A program made the translations under genes and the position numbers. From Amoebophrya sp. A120 (lineage: Eukaryota; Sar; Dinophyceae; Syndiniales; Amoebophryaceae), in NCBI GenBank assembly GCA_905178155.1, contig CAJINV010000005.1:6656153-6720152 (forward strand): DNA of 64,000 nt, in the 5' to 3' direction. The notes below the pieces were generated by a model. That model did no database searches. It worked only from the letters and a program-made list of their open reading frames with translations, and was not told the origin of the DNA. Positions within the stretch are counted from its first letter, which is position 1; every line of letters begins with the position of its first letter. Below, in pieces: positions 44,485-57,500 of the stretch.

Positions 44485-45579
44485 CTTTCCTCTAGGGCGG
44501 AATGGTCAAAGTGCTGACATGATCGACTAGTGCTAACAACACTTTAGGCACTGCAGGAGTAAAATGTATAGTACGGTAGATCGACGGAGGAACAGTTCCT
44601 ACAAGAGAGAAATGTAGTTTATTCGAAGTGCTAATATTTTATCCGAAATCCCCCATCGATGTCGTCCTGGTTGTTGATACAGTAAGTGTATTTTGTAGGA
44701 TTAGGAGAACATCAAGCAAAGTGAAAGTAGCGCTTTTCTCATTGTTTCGCTTATCATGCGTGCTCGCTTGTTTACGTCAGACGTTTACTACTGTACGAAC
44801 AGATCTGCTTCACTGCCTGCGCAAGGAAAGCTCCTGACCAGGTATTGAATGATGCCTGTCCGAAGTTTCTTCACTTTCACAAAAATAAAAGTTGCTTTAA
44901 TAAAGTTTACCCTTACAACGTACTATGGTTCCTCTGTATCAAGTCGATGACTTTGTGTATGATGTAATCGCGACGTCGAAATCAAATGCCCTGGATCAAA
45001 ATGCAAAGCGTGTTTCGCATCTTTCTTTTAGCGTAACGGTTTGATACTGAGTACTCACGAATTTGTTCTGTTTGAGGTTTACATGGCACTCGCACAATGA
45101 AAAGGATGAATGTGGTTTCCAATTCCGATTCCGGTCCTACTACCCGCCGGCTTGACCTTCTTTCAGAAGAAACTCGCGTGTTCATCGCTGCAGCAAAAAG
45201 ATCACCACCAGTAGTAGATCAAAAGAGAGAAAAACTGGGCTCCGATCATCTGAAACGAATCAAAATCTCGTAGATCAACAGCCGTATTGTTCTGAAGCAT
45301 CACGTCGGTTGTAACCTTTTATTTCTGGCAACTGGGCTTCCTTGCCATTTTGCCACGACGTGGAAGATTCCGATCTGTTTCGTTTGCTCGATACAAGAAC
45401 TTCCGATGTTCTGCTTTCCGATTCAGTTATGCCCATCATGTGTGTAGAAGTTTGTGACTCTGTGAGGATATTGATTGTCGATTTATTTTGCAACACGGAC
45501 CAATTTCGCACGATTGTACAGTAGCTTTGTGGAAGTATTAGTTGACAACTTCTAAAGCTCAAATTAACACTAATCTATC
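44485..45579. other. intergenic stretch
   Basis: No gene is supported. Holds the second dispersed repeat and the promoter of the CLPTM1-family gene. Confidence 0.4.
45097..45165 (+). repeat. dispersed repeat, copy 2
   Basis: GGATGAATGTGGTTTCC ... GGTCCTACTACCCGCC ... TTGACCTTCTTTC, similar to 42672-42765. Confidence 0.65.
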
Positions 45580-48500
45580 ATGGCTTCCTCCAAGCAGAGG
45601 CAGCGGCAGCCCGTCGCTAGTACAATTGCCGAGGCTTCCAATAAATGTGGCGACACTTCTTCGGGTTCGAGTTCCGCCGAGCAGGATGTTTCAACAGCGA
45701 CGACACCAGGCACCAGCAATTCAAAAAAACGCCCGGCGTCAAAGATTACGAGCAAGCGAAGTAATTCCAAAGAAAGCGTTGAGGCTGGCGCGGCAACATC
45801 CTCAGGGAAAGACAAAGACAAAAACAAGGAGAACAATGCGAAACCAAATAAGCGCCGCCCCCGCCATGAGATCATCGCGGCTTGGAGCAGCAATTTTGTC
45901 GTCGTCGCAATCCTTGCGTATGGCGCTTTTATCGCACGGAACTTTTACCAGATGTGCTACCTATCCAATGCAAAAATGTCTAGGTCTGGAAGCAGGAAGC
46001 AGCTTGTAATGCTACCTTTGGAATCTACATAAAATCTGTATTGCATGAACAGCAAAAGAGTCCCAACTTTTGCTACGCGGAGAGGGCATTTCTCATGCAG
46101 TATGAGCATCAGAAAGCCATCGCAGAATCTCTGATGCTAGGGCATGCATCACAGACCCTACGGGTCATGCAAAATCTGCATGACAAACTCCAGCATTCTC
46201 CGAGACCCAGACATATTTGCATTTCATACTACCCGAACTTCGAGAAGTTTCACCCAACATCTGGCGAGGAGGTGCCGTTTTATGCAACAAAGAGACTGTG
46301 TCTGTGTTAGCGTAGCTAGGTGTCTTGTTGGAGTGACAGCATGACAAACTTGCTCCGCATGACAAGGGAAGCTTGTCATGCATGGCTAGTAGATACGTGA
46401 AAACACACACGAGAAAAGAGAACTTCGTGGGTGTCTGGCATGACAATTTTAAACTATGTTGCATTTTCTGCATCACAGACTGACGCCACACTGTACACAG
46501 TTTTTTCCCTGCATACGTTTGTGAAGAACTTTATCAAAGTCGGAACGGAACTGGAGGCGGTGGTGGAGCTGATATCGGGGGAAGGAGCTGCGGGTGGAGG
46601 AAAGACAACAAGTAGTAGAGGTTCTTCATCAACATCATCAGACAGTCAAAGCCGAAAAGAGGTTTGGCGGTTCGATTTCAAGTATGATTGGGACGATTTG
46701 ATCCCTGCGAGGGATGGAACATCAAGTGCTAGCAGCGCTGCTGCAACCGCATCAGAAACCACAGCCGAGGTCGGCAAAAACACGGACAAGAAATCTACCT
46801 CCACCAAGTCTGTCGACAAGAAATCCCTCGAGAAATTGAACATTCCGATCAGCATTCCGGTGGAGGAGGTGTTTGCACCAGAAACCGAGCAACAGATCCA
46901 AAACGGAAACAAATTCTACCGGGTGAAGGAGAAGTTTTTAGAAATTACGGTCCGGGAAAAGCTGAAAGACACGACCACTTCTTCGAAAACGCGAAAACCC
47001 GTGAAAATCGCCACGGCGAGGGCGTCTTTGTTGAAATACGTGAAAAAGGAACCCGAGGAGATCAATAACTGGACGAAACGGCGGTACAATTTGTTGATTC
47101 CCTACAACTTTCAACAACTGACGGAAACAAGAACAGAAGCCACAGAGGAACAGCAGCCTCAGATTGTCGAACAACCTCAGAAAAAGTTCCACATTCTCCT
47201 TGACGAGTACAACGAGTTTGAGGTATGCCTTGCAAATATGACTGGGTCCGGAAGGGTGCAAGGTTTATCATGCTTGTTTGGCATGACTAAAAAGTTTGTG
47301 ATGCGTGTCCAAGAAGAGATCCTTCTGCTTGTCATGAAAAAACGCAGTTTTTCCTGCGAAAAACGCAACACAAAGCGACGCAGATATTTCTCATGCGTGG
47401 CTGTGCATCTCAGAGCATTCACTACTCCCAACGCAGCATTACAAGTTTCTAGACCCAGACATATTTGCAGTTGATATGAGGAGATTAACTACGACAAAAA
47501 CTGGTTCGAGCAGCAGGAAAAGCTTTGCCCGGAGAAAAAAGAGGTGCTGCAGAAAAAGCAGAAATTCGATAAGGAGAACGAAGTTTTCAAAAACGAATTT
47601 TCCGTGATCCGAGGGTTGCCGAAGATGCAATTGAAACTCGTCTTTGACGTATCCCGTGTAAAAACGTCCCCACCTCATACCATAGTCAAGTTGGTACATC
47701 TGCAATACAAATCTCCAAGCTTAGGGAGTTTCGCATGACAAGGTTCCATCTGTAGTCTAGTGCTGTTTAGCAAGGGCAGCTGCATGAGAGAGCCAGGTCC
47801 TCATCCTTTTTACAGCATCACAAAGTCCAAAACACGATTGGAAACGCCTCTCATGGAGATGCGCATTACAAATGTTCCTGTCATTGCGTGTTGGCATGAC
47901 AGCTCTGGGGTGGGGACGTTTTTTCTTGCGATATGACGAAGACGAGTATCCCTGGTACTACTTTTTCGACCGGCCGCCGAAATCGACGAAAGGCGTATCC
48001 ACTGCAAATATGTCTGGGTCTGGAAGGATGGAACTTGTGATGCAAATTTCAGACAACACAAAGATCTGTCATGCATGAACGGCAAACGCAGCCCAAAACG
48101 TGGCACCTAAAGGGGCAATTTGTCTTGCAAATTGGGCACTACGACATCTTCTCAAGACGTGCGATGCTAGGCCTCGCATGCCAGACCTGCTAGGTCATTC
48201 AAAAGCAGCATCACAAACATATACACTCATCCAGACCCAGACATATTTGCATTTGATACGGCGGAAAGCGGTATTACCAGCCGATGGCGGAGGTGGACAT
48301 GTTTTGGCTGACCGATGACCAGTTGACGACTTTTAATGGGGAATATGACAGTGCACAACTCGACCTCCCCCCCTCATTTGTCGTGCAAAATACTTAATCT
48401 ACCCTTTGCCTCTTGGCACTGCCTGCATGACAAGTTCTGGTAGGCCAAATTGCACTACACTCCAGTGCAAATTTGTCATGCAAAACCGGCATTCTTGCTG

Positions 48501-51500
48501 ATGCTTGCATTGCCGTTCATGCTATGCAAATGAGGGGGAGGGGGAGTTGTGCACTGTTATAGGGAATCGTTAGAAGTGATGAACGACGGGAATGTGGATG
48601 ACGACGACAAACCAGAAAACCAGGGTATTACAACGAAAAATGCCCCCACCCCCAAAGTTGCAAAAATTTGTGATGCGAAGTTTCCAAATGAAGTCTTTTT
48701 GTCATGCATGAAAGGAGTGCGAATCTTTCTGATGCAGGGTCTAGGCGTATATCGCATCGCTTGCATGACAAGCGCCGCTCTTGCTGGGGTCTCTTGCAAT
48801 GCAGACTTTTGCTCTTCACAGTTGGAAATCTGTGATGCAGATAGATGCAAGATGGCGAATGTTTCATTTGGAAAGGTTTGCAATACAAATGCTCCCAAGC
48901 TCGGGGGTGGGGGCACTTTTCATTGTAATACAGGGCATTTTACCAACCTGGCTGTCCAAGGCGCTTTCATCGTTATTCTCCTCCGGAGGTAGTACAACCA
49001 CTACTGCCGCTCAAAGTCAAAGCAAAACCACAACCAGCCTGACAGCAGCACGAGAAGATGTTGAACGAAAGCCGAAGATAACTTTATCCGAAGACAGCCA
49101 AACGGGGCAGAAATCGCTCAACTTCACCACGTCGCTCCATTTCTCGCTGATGTCCGCCCCGCGGTGGCGGTTTCAGAAAACCATGGAGGAGAGACTGCAA
49201 GCGACGTCGGCCAGCTTCGGGGAAAACAGCGAAGAGGCGTTGCAACTACGGGATTTGTTCGCGAATACCAGCCCGACCTTGCTGATCGTAACGCTGGTCG
49301 TGTCGATTCTACACACGATTTTCGAGTTCCTAGCCTTCAAGGCCGACGTGCAATTCTGGAGTAACCAATCCGCCGAGACGTTGAACAAGTACGTTTCGGT
49401 ATCCTGAGGAAAAGCGTCCCCACCCCAGAGTTGTCATGCAGATTTGCAATGACAAGGAAATTTCTGATGCGCATACCCATGTTAGACATTTCCCCTTGTG
49501 TTTTGGAATTTGTGATGTTATGCACAGGATAAGCAGATGGATCTGTGATGCGGCTGCACTTGCTAACCTGCACTACACTACGGAGTGCAACTTGTCATGC
49601 GTGACTCCCGCCCTCGCTGGCAGGCTGTCGCCCCCCCACCTTGCCTTACGAGCAAGGGGGGTGAAGCAAACTAGGCATGGAAAATACGGGGCCACAGCCT
49701 GCAAGCCCCTCCCCCCCTCCCCCAGCAGTCAGGGTCCAGCTAAGTTGCAAATCAGACGGCCCAGCAAGAAGCCGTGAAAGAGAACGCGACTAGTTTCAGT
49801 AGTACGAAGGACGTGTAGTGCCATTGCAAGTTGTCAAGCAGTCCATCCAAACCATGAGACGCCGCCTTGTATCAGTCCCTCTCCTTCTCCTTGGCCACAA
49901 TGGCGCAGCGACACGGAGCTCAAAGACGGTGAGTTCACCTCGGAGGACGGGCGAGATGGCGGCGGTGCGGCGCGAAATCGTAGAGCAGCTGGAGGAGAAG
50001 CTGCCGATGATAGAGGACCCGGCAGCGGCGGCAGCAGCAGCAGCGCGGGACGATGACGACGCCACAATGCCGCAACTAGTAGAACCGGCCCCGCCCGAGC
50101 TGGACCCAAGCCGAATCGCGATCGCCGACCAGAGCCGGGCGTTCGTGCTGGCGCCGGCCCTTATCCCGGCGGGCTCGAGAACAATCCTGAGAAAGGTACA
50201 TGAGGCGGCGCCGAAGCACATCGCGGCGGCAATTCGCGCGGCGAACGAGCACGAGCTGCTCCTGGAGCTCGGCCCGCACTGCCTCCGCATCATCCAGCGG
50301 CCGGCGCACGAAGGTGAGCTAGAAGCAGACCGCACCCGCGCAGCAGGAAAGGCATTGGCGGCCGGGGTGGCGGTGCCCGGTGGGGCAAAGCGGTACAAGG
50401 AAGCAGTCCCGCTAGCCATCTGGAGGGCAACAGGAAGCAAAGTAGGTCCTCTGGCCGGGACCTATACAAACCACCCGGACTACCGGGACATCCCCTGCAG
50501 TGCTGCCGTGGTCGACGCCCTGGCGCTTCGGCAGACAGACCACGCAATTGGACTGGACCCGCGCAACCATAGCAGGCTCGCAGCGGGTACCCTGAAAAAC
50601 GCGGGCGGATTTGCGGCGAACGAATGGCCGTTGGGGGACCCGGGAGTGTGCAGTGAGGACCCCGACATCCGCAAGTCCGATAACCCCGACGACCTGGCAG
50701 TCGTCAAAGGAAAAGCGTTGCAGAAGCGGCTTGAGAGGGCGCCGCCCGACACACCGTTCTGGACCGGCGCCGACAAGCCGGCGCTCGGGGAGGGCGGAGA
50801 GGAGGCCATGATCTGTGCCCCGGTGCGAAAAGTCTCCCGCACCAGCATAGCGGCAAACAGACCAACGCCGCACGGCCGGAGCTGCCCCGACTGCGTCGCA
50901 GAAGCACAAGAGATGGCGAAGAACACGATGGAGGGCAACACGCTCGTCCGCCCGTACCTGGCCAGTTTTCTAGCCCCAGAACGAGTGCCGCCGGCGGTCG
51001 GACCGTACACGAACTGGCTCGGCAGTGAAGCGCCGAACCAGGAGAACATGCGCTACCCCGTATACATCCGGACGCCCGAGGTAACAGCGGGAGCATCAGC
51101 AAAAACGATATACAAATGCACCAAGTGCGACGCGGTAGGACAGATGCCCAGCATGTTGGCGCACGTGGTTGTATGCCGAGTGGGGCGGCATGAGCGGGTA
51201 GGCAGCATGCTGCTCGGCAAACTGAGCGCCCTGGCGGCGGGGGAGCGGGATGCGGCCACGCACCAAATAACAACGTCAAAGAAACACCACCTGGCGGAAC
51301 TGCGGCTCCAGTTGGACGAGCGCCCGCCCCCGCCCGACATCGAGTGGTCCAAAGGACGGCGCATGAAGATCACACTGCTCAACTTGGATGGCGGACTTCT
51401 GACCAACTGGCCGCGCCTCGTGCATGAGATCACAGAAGCCGCCCCGCTGGTGGTCGTCGTCAGCGAAGCAGATCTTCCACAGGACCTCTCCAAAACTGTC

Positions 51501-54500
51501 AGCGACCTCATATACTTGACTCTCCGGGCGCGATATTTTATCTGGAGGGGAACAAGGGCCATGGCCCTGGTGGCGCACTCCCTCCGCCCGGCAGAGCAGG
51601 CAAGGTGCACACAGATCCCGCTGGCCCCGAGTATGGCAGCAATCCTTGTGGCACACGGAGACCTAGCGGGCGAACTAGTGGCGGGATATATCCCTCCAAT
51701 CACGGGGGCGACGGGCAGAGACGAAGTGATGGCGCAGCAGCAGGCGGTGTTGAGGTACCTTTCGGACGCCCCCAAGGACGCAGTCGTGGGGATCGCAGGC
51801 GACCTGAACATCAGCTCGGGGTCAATAATGTTGGAACGCCCAAGGCCCAACCCGTTCCGTTCGGCCTTAGCAGCTGCGGCCGAGGCGCGGGGGATGCAGT
51901 CAGCCCTCCTGCCCAGCGACGTTACCTACCCCGCAGCGGACTCCCAGCCAGATGCGTTGTTTCTCCGGCCGCACAGCCGGGAAGCAGAACTGTGGACACA
52001 ACTGAAGCTTCCAGAGTTCCTGCCGGAGAACTGCGCCACGCACATGCGCATTGGCTGCGAACTGGTGGCAGCCGAGGAAGACAGAGAGCGCAAAGGGGCC
52101 GAGCAAGTGCCAGAGGGCCTCACGCGGCGGCGGGTCTTCCAGTGGACGAGCATGACGCAGGAGACGCTGAGTAGAGTCCTCGCGCGGGCGTGCGAGGCGG
52201 CAAAATCGGCGAAGAGCTTCTCCGCCAAAACCTTGGCGCACATACTGAAAACGGAGCGGGCGCCAGTCCGCAAAGCCAAAATCCCGCCCACCCATCTGTC
52301 GTTGCTTAAAGGCGACGGCACGCTCACAATGTCGACTCAGGAGAGCATGGAGGCCTTTCGCGTCCGCCTGTGCGAAGGGAAGCCCGCCGGCATCCAGCGC
52401 ACGCCGGAGGAAGAGAAAGCCGTGGCAGCACAGGCGCGAGAACTAATAGAAGACGCGCCCTCGGTTCCCCTGGAGCCCTCTCTCGATATGGCAGTGCGAG
52501 CAATGCGGCGGCTAAACGGAAACGCGGCGGCGGGAGTCGATGGTGTACCAGTCGCCCTGCTGAAGGCGAGCACGACCCTCGCCTACTTGCTCGTCACCCT
52601 GATCTGCAACGCAATCAACGCCTTCGAGGAGCCGCCATGGAGTAAAGAGTGCTTGTTTGTCTTCCTATTCAAACACGCGAAAGCTGGGGCAACGAGATTC
52701 GTGCCGCGCTTTTGGCGTCCAATAGCCATGATCAGTGGCATCACCAAGCTAGTCGAGTCGGTGGTGCTCGGCGCGATAGAATCCCTGGTGAACGAGTTCC
52801 GGGACAACTCGGCATTCATCAAAGGCCTCTCGCCAACGGTAGGACTCATCCGCGCCTTGATGAAGGCAATGCAGTCGCGTCGGAAGTGCGTGGGAGTCGT
52901 GGTGGGCGACATAGCAGGCGGCTACGAGAACGCCTTTGTGATCCACGTGCTGACAGTATTGAAGGAGCGGGGGGCGTCGCGCCAGATTCTCCGCGTGGTC
53001 TATCGGTGGATGTGTGGGCGAACGGGACGAATAGTACTATGCGGGCTCGTCTCGCATGCCTTCCCCCTCGGGGAAGGCCTGGGTCAGGGCACGCTCCTGT
53101 CCCCTGCCCTGTTTAGGATCGTGGTCGAATATTGGTTGAACATAGTGGGTCTCGTCAGCGACTTGTGCGACTGCATCACTGGCTTCTGCGACGACATCGG
53201 GATCGTCGTAACGGCCGACACAGAAGCGGAGCTGAAGCAAAAGCTCACGGACAAAGCAGACCGCTTGCGGCGGATCCCGTACCCGATCGCTGATTGGCGC
53301 ATAGCGGTTCTCAAAGCCCCGGCGCTGTCGAGTGGAACCAAGGAAGAGCAGGACGCCTTCTTCAGAAGGTTCACGGTGCGGCTCGCGAGTGGCCAGGTCC
53401 TCCGGCTCCCGGAAGTGGAGACGCAGTTGGACAGCGGGGCGGGGAAACCCCTACGGGTGGAGAGCGGCAATGGGCGTAGAATTAACAGAGCGGCCTATAT
53501 CTCCGTACTGGGGGTGCCGCTATCACCACATCCGGAGGCATGGCTAGCACACCTGGGGAACCTACAGCGCAGGGTCGCAGCAGAGGCAGCGGAAGCCGCT
53601 GCAGACGAGGGCAAAACAGTAGTAGAACTAATCGACCAGTACCATGCCAAGATGTTCAACTGCCTGCAATATGCCAGCTCGGTGAAGAGCATTCTCTGCC
53701 CGGGTGAGGCCCTGGCACGGCTCGACGCAGTAGCAGAAACCTGCCTCCGCAGAATGTTGCGCGTTAGCTTCACCGCCCCGGTGTACTCGACCTTCTTTAG
53801 TACGGGCGCCGTGATCCCGAGTACGGCGGCACTAGCGGAGCGCAACGTGCTGAACATCCAGGCGATCGCCCTGGATAACGATACCTTCGCACAAGAGGCA
53901 AAAGTGGAGGAGGTCTGCCCCCTGCGCCGGGAGGGGTGGACCAAGCTGCGCATCTCCCACACCCTAAAACCCGCCGACCCGCTTCCCGACAACGTCGTCC
54001 TGCTGCCGGCTCCTGCAGTGTTCCAACGATATGGACTGAAATTCAGTAAAGAAGAAACGCCCAAGGTGGCGACGCTGGTGAAGGAGGAATTCGAAAAACT
54101 GGAAAAGCAGCTCGGCCCGGCCATGATGCTCATCGCAACGGATTCGGGCGACGTACCGCGTTCCGCACCAGGCGCAGCGGGCCCCGGCCCCCGCAAGCGT
54201 ATGGCGACAATAGTGATGAGACGGGGGGACGACCGAAAAGGGGAGTTTGCGCTTGCTGCCCTCTGGGGCGAAGCGGGTGCGTTCGTCGTCTCGGTCCTCC
54301 TCCTCAGTGACAGTGTCCGGGAACCCCACGCCCCGATACACGATGACCGCCTTCGGCTAGTGTTATTCCAAGTGGACGCGTCGCCGGTGTTGGATAACGT
54401 GCTATCGAGTAGAACGGAGCAGACCTGGCAGGAGTGCCGCCGGGCACTGATAAATCTAGCGCGAACGCGTCCGGACTGCCTCTTCCTCTGCTTCTGGACG

Positions 54501-57500
54501 CCCGGCCACGCAGGGATCAGTCCACACACGGAAGCCGACCTGCTACAAAAGCAGACACACCTACCAAGTGAACCGCTGGAAAGGTTCACGGACCTGCGCA
54601 TACCGCTCCGACAACTCCGCGCGTACGCAAGGGCGTGCCTCCGAGAGGAGATCCTGGAAGTGGTGAAGAAGCGGGCGCGGGCATCAACGACGGGCGCATA
54701 CCGGGGCTACATAGCCGCGGAAGTCGGCGACGCGAGGAAAACGCTGCGGGGCCTCCCGGCGGCCAGCCAGCGTCTAGCCTGGAGCCTACTGTGCGGAGAT
54801 GGGAGAGACGCTGCCCGGGCAAGCGACTCGCGGGTAGGCAGCTCGTACATCAAGTGCGGGCTTTGTGGCGAAAAGGTGTCAGCTGTGATCGCGTTGTCGG
54901 TCAGCCAAGACCCCTCCCCGCCCGCGATGGACGACGAAAGCTCTTCCGGGTCGAATGGCAACGATAGCGAGCTACTTATCGACGAGGAGGAGATGGGGGC
55001 GATAGACACAGCGGCCGAAGAACTCGCAGGGGACGCAGACGCCCCAAAGAACACGGAGTTCGCAAACCTCGACCGCCATGTTCTTTTGTCTCACTTCGCG
55101 CGGCACGTCCTCCTGTGTGAGTGCAAGAAGATCCAAGAGGAGGTGCTGACGGTGTGCCCGGCGATACCGACCTCACTAAACCTCCTCCGTAGGCCGGACA
55201 TCACAGTCCGCGCCTTCCTGACGAAGCTGGGCATGGCCCCCCCGCCCGAAGGGGAATGGCCGGTGAAACCGCGACAGAGGCCCGACAGAGACGACGTCCC
55301 GCCACCCGCAGAGGTGCAAGCAAACGTAAACAGAGGGGCGCAGACGTTTCACAACATGATCGAAATGGCGGAAACGGCGCAGCCCCCGGCAAGCGCCACG
55401 CAGGAACCCAACCCACCGGTCGTTCCGCGGAACTTCGTTCCCGGGGCGGCGCACAGACTCTGCACCAGTGCGCCCGACCGAACCCAGCCCCAGGAGGGCG
55501 ATGTGCAGAGCCTTCTGGACACGCTGTTTTGGATACCCCCGGACCGGCGAGCCCCAGGAACCACGACACGAGAGCGGCAGGGGCCGTACACGCGCCCCCA
55601 GCAGCTGGGGCACGCCCCCTCCCCCCCTGGACAACCATCGAGCAGTCCTGGCGCAATCCCCAATACCACATCAGGACGAAGCGCAATCCCGGACCAGGGT
55701 GATGAAGACCGGGAGGCCGACGCGGCAGATGGCCTGGAAACGGGGCGGGCAGAAGTTTTAGCTGGCGGAGTAGTGCTTCGACTGGACCCGGTGACGGGCC
55801 TTCCCCTACCGCGAAGCGGGGGAAGCGGGGCGGCCGAGGAGGGCTTGCAGGACTCGCCAGACGCCATCGCAGCTCAGGCTGCGGACCAAGACGACCTGAC
55901 AATGATGGAGGAAGACGAAGACGCGCTCTATACCTAACCTGCATGCCTACCCAAAATCTGCGTGCCTACCTAAAAACTTCCTATACAGCTGCACCCAAAG
56001 GGGAGAATGATGCCACTTCTAGACCACGACCCGCCCACGGCCAAGGTTCGGGCCCGGGTCTTCGGCGACGCCGACTGGGAGTTCCTGACGAGCACGACGG
56101 AGAGCCCGCGAGGGAAGGAAGCGGAGTGCGGCGTAGAGAGGTTCAAGAAGATGCGTCGTAGTCGTCTGGTTCTCCTCGTAGTTCTGGTTCGCGTCTGTTT
56201 TTGGTTTTTCGCTCCGGCCCCTTGTATGACAAGATGGACTGATGAAAGAAAGGCGTGGTTGCCGCATAGTTGCAGTCGGGGAAGACTGCGGGCCTGTGTC
56301 GTTGAAGGAGCCTAGTTTCTAGCAAGAAGAGAGATGAAAGCGTATTAATCCCCTCAAAACAAAAAGAAGCGAAGATCTGCCCAGCGTCCCGCTCGTCGTG
56401 TTGCAATTTCTCGCTGCTGGGGATCTGCTCCGCGGTCTCTGCGCGCGCTCCGGAAAATGCTGTCCTTATCCCGCCGAGCGGAGTCGGTAACTTCGGCGTT
56501 TTTCGCAAGGACATTTGGGCATAATCGGGTAGACAGGTCGGCGGGTCTAGGACACTAACTCAAAAAGCCGCATCACGACCGTCAAAACGACGCAGGAGTC
56601 CCTCCTGCGCCCTGAGGACCCCGACATCCGAACCCGAGCCAGGAACCAGCCCGGCGCCACCAGTAACCCCAGCGACCTGATTTCGCCCTACCAGCATGCT
56701 GTCGCGGCTGGCGGCCGACGCCCGGTTTCACCTACGCCTCGAAGCTCCCGATCCGTAGCCGGTCTGGATGGGTTCACGCACTTCCGGTTGCCCCGATACT
56801 GCTGCAGACCAGACAGCTACCGATAGCTCCCACGCGACGAATTCACGTGGCCACCGGGGAAAGTTTCCCGCTCGTCCTCAATGCGCAGCTGCGGCGCCCT
56901 GTCCCCGTCTTTCTACACTCTCCTCGGCGCTTCATCTAGAACTTGCTGTTGCCGATTTTCTGAAAAGACTATTCCAGATAAGCCATCCCCGGAATGAAGG
57001 GGCCGCGCTCTGCCCCCACGAGCTTTCACTTGTGCGCGTTGGGGGTAGTTGTGCGTACAGCTCCTGCCTGGTCGGCTTTATCTCCGGCTGGCACTCGAAA
57101 AACTATCCTCCTAAAAGATCCACTAAATAATAGAAAACTTCGTCCATAATGAGTATGGAGATGGTCTAGCCCGCAGCTCCTCCTATCTGTTGCTGGTGAC
57201 CTGGTCTGTTTTCTGACATTAAGTGCTGCGTCGTCTAATCTATGGGTGCGAGTAGATGTATTAGTTCCCGGCGGGTGTCTCGCAGCAATAAGGAAACTGG
57301 CAAGGATAAGCATCTGTCTGCGCTTGCAATGCGCTGATGGACTGTGCTCTGCCAAATAGTGAAGTAATTTGGACTACTCCAGTTCTGGTCCCGTTGCTGT
57401 ATATTGTGCGCGGGTGCTGGGTGGAAAGGTCCAACAAATATGTTGGCGTGTGTGTGTGTGTGAGGAGGAAAGTTTGGAGTGCCAGGTCCGTTGGGCCCGG

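Noticed and set aside
53495-54601. A 368-codon minus-strand ORF within the LINE
   Set aside because: It is antisense to the RT and RNase H coding frame in GC-rich sequence, with no recognisable domain.
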